Below, one piece after another: positions 9,151-18,000 of a stretch of DNA of 18,784 bases. This stretch comes from Davidsoniella eucalypti (Eukaryota; Ascomycota; Sordariomycetes; Microascales; Ceratocystidaceae). The DNA lies in NCBI GenBank assembly GCA_004009845.1, contig RMBW01000259.1:1-18784 (forward strand), read 5' to 3'. Position 1 is the stretch's first letter. Each line of letters starts with the position of its first letter. Below the pieces are notes generated by a model. That model searched no databases, was not told where the DNA came from, and was given only the letters and a program-made list of their open reading frames with translations. Made by a program: the position numbers and the translations under genes.

Positions 9151-12100
9151 CTACACAAAACATAAAAACATAAGGAAAAACACAAAGAAAATTAACCAAG
9201 CACACAACATATCACGAAGTGCGACTGGGTTCACCCTCACCGGCAACACATCGTTGGTCACTTCCTCCACTCGACCCCAGTTCTTCCCCCTATTCCTGTT
9301 TTTTTTCAGAAATACTAGCAAGGCTTGCTGGTGCTTCGCCTTACTAAATAGATCTTCCATCTTTATCTCACCATCGCAAGCGTCTTTCAACTCTTGTCTT
9401 TGCTCAAGCCACATATCACAGTCCAACACCAAGTGCTGAATAGTTTCAATGTCCAGCTGACAATGACGACACATGCTACTCGATACCTTGCCTATGGTCT
9501 TTAGGTACGGCAGGTAAGCGCCCTTCCCCGTTAGAAGTTGATAGTAGGCTGTTGTCAGCCTCTTCTCGCCCTCATCGGTTTCAGATCACTCACTCCTGTC
9601 TTGCCAAGAGACCGATAGTGATTCCCAAGTTTGTCGATATCACGGTTGATTAGTGTGTCCAGAGGTTGAAGATGTTCTCTTTGATCTTTTTTTGATATAC
9701 CCAGTGGTTGCGATAGAGGTGCATACTCTTTTTTCAAGAGCCTCCTTTGCAAGCTTATCCACTATCTCATTTCCTTCTATTCCTACATGTCCAGGGCACC
9801 AGTGTGTATTTCTATACTGGTGTCGAGGTCCTGCAGGTTTAGCTTCTCTATGAGGTTCGTGAATATACCAGGCTTCCGTACTCTTTGGATGGCAGCTTGG
9901 CTATCGACAAAGATCAGGATTCGTTCCCGTAGTGGCAGTTTTCGAACGTAGCAAAGGGCTCTGTAGATCGCATAGCTTTCGCAGTCTGCACCTCAGTGTA
10001 AGGACCCAAGGCATTTGCCTCTTGAAACCGCACCGTTATTGTCCATATCGACAAAGGCATAGGAGGATTTTGTCACCCTCCATAGACCGTCAGTGTACAA
10101 ACAATAGGCTTCGCCAACCATAGGTTTGCTAGGGTTGCCAGGTGGATTTCCTTTGCTTCTTCTTTTTTTGACATTGGATATGTTGTGTGATTGGGGTACG
10201 CTTGGCCCATGGTGCCTCCCATACAATTTTAGCTCGCTGAAGTGCCTTGAAAGGTATCAGGTACTTGATGTCCACGGCAATTGCTTGCACTTGTGACTCT
10301 CGCTTCAAATTTGTGACCCAAGATACCAAGAGACTCAAAGTCAGACTCCGAGTTCAGATGGTCCTTGGTGGGTTGGGCGCAATGACGTATGGGGTGGTGC
10401 TTAGGGAATTGTAGAAGTCTTGTTCCGTACTTGAGGTTATTCCATTCCAAGTTGATCTCAACTGGTTTAATGCCAGCCTCTATTTCACAAGCCCTTTTCG
10501 GAGCCTGCTTGTAGGTGCCAAGCATCATGGAAATCGCCAAACTTTGTACTTTTTCAAGGTGTTTCTTGAGGGAAATGGGCTTCATTTTTGTCCACCAGAG
10601 GATCGAACCATATTCCATGATAGGACGAATCACAGCTTGGTACAGCTGTCTAGTTGCTTTCGCACTTAGACCGCTATACTTCCGCGAAATCCGTTGAATT
10701 CCCATTAGGGTTCTGGTTGCTTTAAGGGTTCTGTCTTGGACATGCTCGCTGAAATTCAGCTGACAGTCTAGCCAGATTCCTAGCCACTTGATCTTCTCTG
10801 ACGGTTGTATTGTCGTCCCTAGGACGTCTATGTGTTCATTGCTTACTGCTTTACTCCTTGTTAAATGCAGAAGCTCAGTCTTGGAACTCTCAAACTCGAC
10901 GGAACTATCGTCGGCTTGCCTGGTGAGATCTTCAACGATGGCCTCTAGAGCTCTGCAATTTCTTGCAAAGCTTTTCGAAGCTACCGTAATCAGAATATCA
11001 TCAATGTATGAGAGCTGAATGCCATGAACTTGGATGGATGGGGGGATATTTATATGTATAAGTCTCGAATAAATCAAGAACAGAATGGGGGAAATTGGGC
11101 TGCCTTGCGGTATGCCTTGGTCAATAGTATAGAAGTTTGTTCGTTTGCCATCAAAGCATATCTGGACCTTCCTCTTTTGAAGGAAGGCTGCAATCCATTG
11201 GGTGCAGTTATTCGGAAGACCTAGATCTCTGCAGTGCCATAGTAGGGTATCCCTATTAACATGGTCGAACGCGCCTTTGATATCAAGTAGTGCAATACTC
11301 GATTTCAGGCCCTGTTCTTTCCATGACTTGACTTGGTCCATGAGAACCATTGCTGCATCGATCGTCGATCGTTGTTTCCGTCCGCCAAACTGCGTTGGGT
11401 GAAGCAGGTCGTCCTTTGTTGCAGCCAAGAAACCAAGTCTCTGTGCAAAAATTCGTTCCAATACTTTACCTAAGCAGTTCAGCAGCGTGATAATCCGATA
11501 TGCCTTGATACGGGAATAGTCTGGCTTGTTGGGTTTTTTCAATATCACTCCAATGCCTTGGCGCCACACCGTAGGACACTGTCCTTTAGTGAATAGCTCC
11601 GTGTAGACATAGTGGAAGACCTCGGGGATAGCCCTATAAGCATTTTGGATCATTTGGAAATTAATCCCATCTGGTCCAGCAGACTTCTTAGGGTTTGAGG
11701 TCATGATAGCTCTTTCAATCTCAATGGTAGAGATGTTAGGCCAAGGCCATTTCGAGTTCTCTTGATGTGGGATGGGTAGAGTGTCTTCGTCCTCAAGGGA
11801 CTCACCTTTTTCGCCGCCCACAAGATTCAGTAGCATCTTAGCTTTGTCGTCGAAAGACTCCGCCTTGACACCATTTTCCTCGAGTGGTTGTATATACGAG
11901 TCGGTTATGGGTTTCGTGTATCTCATAGCAGTGAAGACTTCGTCGCCGGTTGCTTGTTCTAAGAAAGAATTGAAATAGTTAGCTTTGGTTTTGATAATGG
12001 CATGGAAATACCTGTTTCGTTTTTCTTTGTACTCCGTCAGACAGATCTTATCCTTCTTCCAATGTCGTTCAGCCCTCAGGAAGGACTTCCTCAATAGCTT

Positions 12101-12625
12101 GAGTTCGTCGTTCCACCAAGGCTTACTCCGGGGGCAGATGCGGGCCTTCGGCATCACTTCTGCGCAGGTATCCTGGATGGCGGCGGTCAGAATGGCCGCC
12201 AGATCCGGTCGAGTATCTCTTTTTTTGAGATTTTGTAATACTAATGCCTCCTTTTTTTGGAGGCTCTCTCTGAACTGTTTCCAGTCCGTTTTTTTCAAGT
12301 TATATATTATTTTTTCCTTCTCTTTTTCGTTTTTTCGGGCGTCGTGGAACTGCAACTTAATGCACTGGTGATCCGAACCATGGAGACCTTCACACGTCCA
12401 ACTAGTTTTCGTTTGCTTCATCTGCCCAGTGAGGAAGGCGAGATCGATGATTGATGTTTTCTGCGACCTGGTGGTGAAGAAAGTGCCCCTGTTGACCAGA
12501 GCATTCTCGGGATCCACTACCAAGTCAGCATTGTTCCTCTGCAACCAACCAACGACTTCATCTGCATGCTGTGATTGCTCACAGTTCACAGACCACCATG
12601 GATGATGGGTGTTGAAGTCCCCGAC
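9151..12625 (-). pseudogene. LINE ORF2 of copy 2, intact RT half and broken RNase H half
   Basis: On the minus strand one open frame covers about 12625-10230: end of the endonuclease (HPWW region, IIDLAF, GSDH) and the whole RT with DIKGAFDHV, GIPQGSPISP and YIDD. In this copy the joint before GIPQGSP is in frame, which shows that copy 1 lost two bases there. From about 10316 downwards the frame is repeatedly shifted by small indels through the RNase H region (YTDG near 10090, the CPGHVG region near 9795), and the frame recovers only for the CRHC knuckle and C-terminus (9474-9151). A linker patch at about 12224-12336 differs strongly from copy 1, with changes that keep the frame. Confidence 0.85.
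9211..12625 (-). repeat. Right arm of 3.4-kb inverted repeat
   Basis: Reverse complement of 5144-8563. The outer end is set by the Gypsy C insertion at 12625/12626 and the inner end at ATCACGAAGTGCGACTGGG, where copy 1 runs into its T tract. Confidence 0.9.
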
Positions 12626-12806
12626 TGTAAGAGACTAAGGCCTAGTAAGGTTAGCCAAGGCATTCCTTGTCAGTACTAGAATCGGCTATAAGTAGGGACC
12701 TATGCCCGCCGATTATTAGTCTTAGTTTCTCTTTCTCCTTCATCGGTCTCAATCGAACTATTCTTTTACGACCAGTTTTCATCGCAACTCCTCGTATATC
12801 GTCTCA
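12626..12806 (+). repeat. 5' LTR of Gypsy copy C (181 bp)
   Basis: Starts TGTAAGAG at the LINE junction and ends GTCTCA just before the primer-binding site. The end is set by TG...CA ends, by the position of the binding site, and by the equal length in copy A. At 181 bp it is short for a Gypsy LTR. Confidence 0.85.
12687..12694 (+). promoter_or_regulatory. TATA box in the LTR
   Basis: TATAAGTA is preserved in both LTR copies. It lies 55 bases before the self-primer sequence at 12742, a reasonable distance to a fungal RNA start. The start site itself is inferred, not observed. Confidence 0.6.
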
Positions 12807-12819
12807 TTTTGAGACCGAT
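12742..12819 (+). other. Self-primer (12742-12752) and primer-binding site (12809-12819)
   Basis: ATCGGTCTCAA at 12742-12752 is the exact reverse complement of TTGAGACCGAT at 12809-12819, which begins two bases after the LTR end. In Tf1 of fission yeast and sushi-type elements the first 11 nucleotides of the RNA fold back on the binding site and prime reverse transcription after cleavage; the 11-base length and LTR-adjacent place match. A second small hairpin, GTCTCA with TGAGAC (12801-12806 and 12810-12815), spans the LTR end. I see no tRNA-like complement starting TGG after the LTR. Confidence 0.72.
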
Positions 12820-12833
12820 AACTTCTTTATCTT

Positions 12834-13132
12834 GTCCAAGCATCCGCTTGCCCCTTTGTCCGAGCATCTGCTCGCTGTATTTACTTCTGTCCAAGCCGTC
12901 TGCTTGCCCTCTATTCTGTCCAAGCCGTCCGCTTGCCCTCTCTTCTGTCCAAGCCGTCTGCTTGCCCTCTATTCTGTCCAAGCCGTCCGCTTGCCCTCTC
13001 TTCTGTCCAAGCCGTCCGCTTGCTTTCCCCTCCTCTTTGTCCAAACACCGTCTCTGTTTGCCCCTATCCTGTCCAGACTCTGCCTAAACAGTCTGCCCCT
13101 TGTCCAAGCCTTCCTCCTACAAGGCTTGCCCC
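12834..13132 (+). repeat. Leader hairpin array, copy C (10 hairpins)
   Basis: Ten inverted repeats in a row start at 12837, 12861, 12892, 12921, 12950, 12979, 13008, 13042, 13074 and 13105. Each is preceded by GTC, and most are followed by CCC. Stems are CAAGC/GCTTG (first and third to seventh), CGAGC/GCTCG (second), CAAACA/TGTTTG (eighth), CAGACT/AGTCTG (ninth) and CAAGCCTT/AAGGCTTG (tenth). Loops are 4 to 10 bases. Differences among stems are paired, so pairing is kept while sequence changes. It lies in the untranslated leader between primer-binding site and gag. Function unknown; packaging, dimerisation or translation control are possible. Confidence 0.85.
12886..13030 (+). repeat. 29-bp tandem repeat in leader (5 units)
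   Basis: Units start at 12886, 12915, 12944, 12973 and 13002 and alternate between two subtypes (CGTCT or CGTCC loop, CTAT or CTCT end), pointing to duplication of a two-unit block. Copy A has three units. The fifth unit is diverged at its 3' end. Confidence 0.9.
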
Positions 13133-13171
13133 TACCAGTCCGCTTGTTACCCCTTGCGCTTCTAAGTCACT

Positions 13172-14965
13172 ATGTCCGACTTCACCTTCCTGGTTCTGGT
13201 CATCCTGGCCTCCCTGAACTGCGCCGCCCTCGTTGGTTACTACGAAGCCTTCTGTATTATTAAGCAGAAACTAGCCCTGGCTCGTGTCCACCTCCTAGAC
13301 CCCAGCCAGGAGCCCCCTGAGGGTTACACGCTGTCGGCCGTAGGCCTACCCGAGGATCGACCCTGGAGTAGACCCGGCTGGTGCTACCTTGCCCTCTTTA
13401 AACGCAAGGAACGCGCGCGCCTCGCTGCCACCCTAGGATTCTGCCCTGCCTCCCGTGATATCCTTAGTCACAGTCAACACTTCCACAGCCACCTAGGCCA
13501 CCTCTCCTTCACCAGCGGTTTTGTCGGCCACGTCCACATCGGCCAAGCTCGTACGCGTCAGGAACGCGTTGCTCGAACCTCGCTCCGTCCTTCCCTCCTC
13601 AAGTCACCTTTCATGGGCCTGCCTCGCACCCCCACGCGAACTCGCTCTAAAGCCAAGGAGACCACGGAGCAGCTCATCTCTACCGAAACCACCCACGCAC
13701 GCACATTGAGCAGAGTAACCACCTCACGCAACCCGCTGCCCGCAGATGATGACGACGCCAGTGATAACCCTTCGGACACTTCTGACTTAGCCCGCCTCGC
13801 TGAGAGTATGAGACCACGCGACACATACCCTGAATCAGATCGTGGCCGCCAACCCTCTCGCGAAGCTGACCGCCTGGACTCTCTACAGGACGACATGGTA
13901 GAAATGAAGTCTATGATGAACCGACTCGGTCAGATGTTGTTCGCCAAGGAGCATCGCGAACCCACGGCCCCCTCGCTACCACCTGCACCTGTTCCCCAGC
14001 CACTACCTGCCTCCTCCAACCAAGCCCTACCTCGCCAAGTCCAACCACTGCTCAACGAATTTAGCGGCCTACACTCGGACTACGAAATTTGGAGAAGGCT
14101 AGCTACGAACAAAATGATGATCGATGGTGCCGCTCTAGGCAACGACATCTCGCGGGCGGTATACCTGTACAGTCGCCTAGGCGCAACCACTCAGGCCAAG
14201 CTAAACGTTTTCTTCGACTCCATTTGCCAGCGTTCCAGACCCTATGACTTACTGCTGGAGAAACTCGACGATATGTTCCGGTCGCGCGAACGACTCACTA
14301 ACGCTCGCATCGCCTTCTACAAGTCCGCTCAGGGAGATCGTGAAACCTTCAAGGCCTTCCACCTCCGATTCGAAACCCTAGCCATGGAAGCCGGCATCCA
14401 CGACGACACCACGTTAATCGACATCCTACGTTCTGCCATGCGTGACGATTTGGTTGAACGCACCGGATGGGCTTGGGAGTCCAACTCATACCACGCTATC
14501 ATTGACAGCCTCTTGAAGCACTTCGACCGCCCCACTGGTAAGCGCCGCATCATTGAGTCCACCCCTAAGCCCGAGCACACCAAGTCGAGTAACTGGAGAG
14601 AGCGGCCTGACCAACAGACCCGTCGGGAGAACCGCCCTCAGCTTGCTACCCGCTCAGACAGACCAAAACTGTCCGAGTCGGAACGACACCGGTTAATGCG
14701 CGAAAACGCATGCTTTATCTGTGGACTCAAGGATCACATCGCACGCCGTTGCCCCCAGCGCTCTTCCCAGCCAGGCCCCTCCAACAATCAGCTGTCTATC
14801 AACGCCATACGCACGGTAATGCGTGAGGAAATCGCGAAGTATGACGAACGGGCCATGGATCGTGTGCTACCTCCCCCTGACAACACCACTACGACGGTAG
14901 CCAAGGTTGACTCAAAGGCGGCGGATAACGGGTCGGAGTACGACTTAATTGAGTTGGATTTTTAG
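13172..14965 (+). CDS. gag: Gypsy Gag polyprotein (597 aa)
   Basis: Structural protein that would form the virus-like particle and bind element RNA. The AUG at 13172 is the first one after the inferred RNA start (430-nt AUG-free leader) and has A at -3. Residues 4-24 are strongly hydrophobic, bounded by Asp3 and by a basic stretch (KQK, R), like a signal-anchor helix; this is unusual for Gag. Residues 69-145 are basic and His-rich. A charged, heptad-like stretch (DSLQDDMVEMKSMMNRLGQM) lies at about 235-257. A retrotransposon-gag/capsid-like region spans about 291-440 (FSGLHSDYEIWRRLA to LRSAMRDDLVERT). The zinc knuckle CFICGLKDHIARRC (CX2CX4HX4C) is at 514-527. The frame ends with TAG at 14963; pol is in the -1 frame just downstream. 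Confidence 0.92.
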   Translation: MSDFTFLVLVILASLNCAALVGYYEAFCIIKQKLALARVHLLDPSQEPPEGYTLSAVGLPEDRPWSRPGWCYLALFKRKERARLAATLGFCPASRDILSHSQHFHSHLGHLSFTSGFVGHVHIGQARTRQERVARTSLRPSLLKSPFMGLPRTPTRTRSKAKETTEQLISTETTHARTLSRVTTSRNPLPADDDDASDNPSDTSDLARLAESMRPRDTYPESDRGRQPSREADRLDSLQDDMVEMKSMMNRLGQMLFAKEHREPTAPSLPPAPVPQPLPASSNQALPRQVQPLLNEFSGLHSDYEIWRRLATNKMMIDGAALGNDISRAVYLYSRLGATTQAKLNVFFDSICQRSRPYDLLLEKLDDMFRSRERLTNARIAFYKSAQGDRETFKAFHLRFETLAMEAGIHDDTTLIDILRSAMRDDLVERTGWAWESNSYHAIIDSLLKHFDRPTGKRRIIESTPKPEHTKSSNWRERPDQQTRRENRPQLATRSDRPKLSESERHRLMRENACFICGLKDHIARRCPQRSSQPGPSNNQLSINAIRTVMREEIAKYDERAMDRVLPPPDNTTTTVAKVDSKAADNGSEYDLIELDF

Positions 14966-14991
14966 GAAGTCAGGACAAGTCGCGCCCTGAC
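14959..14991 (+). promoter_or_regulatory. Gag-pol junction: T-run at stop codon plus hairpin
   Basis: Gag ends GAT TTT TAG. The pol frame (-1) is already open from 14953, so a one-base backward slip on T TTT at 14959-14965 would join the two. A hairpin GTCAGG/CCTGAC (14969-14974 with 14986-14991, 11-base loop) starts three bases after the stop. The alternative is reinitiation at the pol AUG 68 bases downstream, the first AUG after the stop. The T-run and hairpin are also in copy A. Confidence 0.45.
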
Positions 14992-15033
14992 AAGGAGGAT
15001 ACGAAGATAGGGGAAGAGATAGTTAGAACTCAG

Positions 15034-18000
15034 ATGGGAGCTAAAGGTTTATACTTAGATTTGTCTATTAATGAACTTTCGACTAAAGCTCTCGTCGACA
15101 GTGGCTGCCTCTGCCTCGCCGTCGTCCCTCCGCGCCTACTCCCCTACGCTACCCAAACCCAGCCTATCGAGCCTCGCAAGGTCTCCCTCGCCTCCTCCCA
15201 GTCCGACCCCCCTGTCATCACTCAGATAGCACAGTTTACGCTACATCTACCTGACCACCACGAGGACATTTGGGCCTACGTCGTCCCCGGCCAAACCGAA
15301 GACCTGATACTCGGTCAACGCTGGCTCATCAACCACGATGTACACTTGCACCCTCGTTCTGGACAGATTGAAGTCACTACGGCTGAGGAGTTAACACCTG
15401 AGGAATTCCACAAACTCTGCGACAACGACGACACTGCTGTTTACCGCATCACACTAGAAGATGTTAACATAGCGTTGGAGCAGAAAGAACTGGAAAGACC
15501 TCCCCTCCCAGAATGGTTAAGACCTGTCGCCTCTGCGTTCGAAGCCAAAGCCTCGAAGGACCTCCCGCCACACCGGCCTGGAGTAGACTTGAAAATCGAG
15601 CTGCTGGAAGGAAAAACGTTACCTGTACAATCGTTGTATCCGCTGTCTCGCGCAGAACTATTGGTAATGCAGAAGACATTGACCGAACTGTTGTCTACAA
15701 GATGGATAAAAGACACAAAGTCTGAAGTGGGCTCCCCAGTGCTATTTGTAAAGAAACCTGGAGGTGGAATTCGTTTCTGCGTAGACTACCGCGCAGTTAA
15801 CGCTATTTCCAAAAAGGACTCATACCCCTTACCCCTTATCCACGACACCCTTCGGCAAATTTCGGAAGCCAAGTGGGTGTCCAAGGTCGATGTCATTGCT
15901 GCCTTCCATCGTATTCGGATCGCCCCTGGTTATGAGGAGTTAACCGCCTTTCGGACTCCTCTAGGGGCCTTCGAGTGGAACGTGATCCCCTTTGGCCTGA
16001 CTAATGCCCCTGCTGCGTTTCAACGCTACATCAACTCGGTCCTCCGAAAGTGGCTAGGCATCAGCTGCAGCGCATACATTGACGACGTGGACATCTACTC
16101 CAGTGGTACTGAGGAAGAGCACAGGAAATTAGTGCTCGAAATTGTCCACGCACTCGATCTCGCCGGCCTGCAACTCGACCTCCGCAAGTGCCAGTTCCTA
16201 GCTAAGGAAATCAAGTTCCTCGGCTTCATCGTTGGCCCAGGTATTGGCATCAAGGCAGACCCTGAGAAAACCCTTGCGATTCGCAACTGGAATTCTCCCA
16301 CAACTTTGAAGGGTCTACGTGGTTTCATCGGCTTTGTCAACTTCTATCGAGACTTTGTGCCTCGACTGTCTGAGATGATAGCGCCGATGGTAGGGTTAAC
16401 CAAGAAGGATACCCCCTTTGTCTGGTCCGACGCATGTGCGCACGCTTTCGCCGAGGTTAAGAGAGCCTTCCTTACTCCCCCTGTTTTGACCCCCTTTGAC
16501 CCGCTGAGAGAAACGGTATTGACCGCGGACTCATCCGGTTACGCCCTGGGAGCAGAATTGTCTCAACGAGGAGATGATGGTCTCATGCATCCCATTGCCT
16601 TCCTTTCTCGCAAACTCACACCCCCCGAAGCCAATTACCCCATTCACGACAAGGAGATGTTGGCTATCTACTGGTCCATTCGAGAATGGCGCCATTTCCT
16701 CCTAGGGGTTGACTTCGTGGTGTGGACCGACCACCGCAACTTGGAGTACTTTCAAACCAAGAGAACGTTGGCCGAGAGACAACGTCGCTGGGGATATGAA
16801 CTTTCGGACTTTAGTTTCTGCCTACGCCACCGCCCAGGTACTGAGCAAGTTGTGCCAGACGCCCTGTCTAGAAGGGACCAGGATATGCCAGCCAACGAAA
16901 GTGACGACAGGCTGGCTAGTCGCTTCCACCAACTCCTCGAGAAGAGTGAGTCAAGCAACGACCTGGTGGTAATCGGCGCAGTTTGGGCTCAGGAGCCTGA
17001 CAAGGACGCGCCGACTGACGACAAGGCGACTAAGGAAGCTGTGACCTCCCCCTTCGCGGACCCCGAGATGACTAGCCTATGGAACCAGGCTCTAGCCCAA
17101 TGCAACCGTTGGTGGATAGCTCGGAAATTAGTACGAGAGGGAGCTCGCTCATTCCCAGCCGACTGGGGCTTGCAATGGCAAATGAGCGAGTGCAAACTAG
17201 ACTCGGAAGGGAGACTACGCTGGCGCGATAGACTTTGGGTCCCTCACCACGAGCCCTTGAGGACCAAAATTATCCAGCAGATCCACGATTCCACCCTCGC
17301 AGGCCACCCCGGCAGAGCAATCACCCGTGACTTAGTGTCGCGCGAATATGCCTGGCCTGGTCTGACCAACGATGTCCGTCAGTTCGTATCGAATTGCTCG
17401 TCTTGCGGAAAAAGCAAGATTTGGCGAGAGCAGAAGCGCGGCCTGCTGAAACCCCTACCAGTACCGTCCAGACCTTGGTCTGAATTGGCTATGGACTTTA
17501 TCGGCCCGTTACCCCCTTCTGCTGGTTGCACCTCCATCCTAGGGGTCACTGATCGTCTGTCTAAATCACAGATTCTGATCCCCATGAAGGCTATCACCGC
17601 ACAAGCCACCGCGGAAGCCCTGCTGATCCACGTCTTTTCTCACCACGGTTTCCCCCTTGCTATCGTTTCCGATAGAGGGCCTCAATTTGCGCAGTTATTT
17701 TGGGGCGAAGTATGCCGTCGCTTTGGGATCCAGCGTCGCCTGTCCACAGCGTTCCATCCTCAAACGGATGGCAGCCAAGAACGCAGTAATCAGGAGATTG
17801 AAACATACCTTCGCAATTTCTGTTCCTTCGCTCAGGACGACTGGGCCTCCTTGCTGCCTCAAGCACAACTCGCACTGAACAACAGGATCTCTTCCACTAC
17901 GGGTCTCTCACCGTTCTTCATGACCCACGGGTTTAACGTCGACATTATTGAACCATCTGTACAAGGTCCCCCTGCCTCCGACAAGTCTCCTGTCTGTGGT

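Larger units (their letters stand above)
9042..12625 (-). mobile_element. LINE copy 2, ORF2 part, interrupted by Gypsy C
   Basis: On the minus strand this runs from 12625, inside the endonuclease at the GDFN motif, to the 3' UTR and a run of 21 A (T at 9042-9062). It is not necessarily 5'-truncated: the Gypsy C LTR starts with TGTAAGAG exactly at 12626, so the missing 5' portion (ORF1 and early ORF2) probably continues after the 3' LTR of C, to the right of the window. The family 3' UTR is best seen here, at about 9150-9063, AT-rich and ending near AATTAATGAATT before the tail. Confidence 0.88.

Noticed and set aside
12807..12830. tRNA-type primer-binding site
   Set aside because: No TGG-starting complement of a tRNA 3' end follows the LTR; the 11-base self-complement explains the site better.
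12886..13030. CRISPR-like array of 29-bp repeats
   Set aside because: Units are contiguous with no unique spacers, and the context is a eukaryotic retrotransposon leader.
12667..13263. 198-codon open frame across LTR and leader, and similar frames on both strands of the leader
   Set aside because: No AUG start, built from 29-bp repeats that are not a multiple of three, and unit number differs between copies; it overlaps the gag start in another frame. The matching frames at 2167-2655 in copy A are rejected for the same reason.
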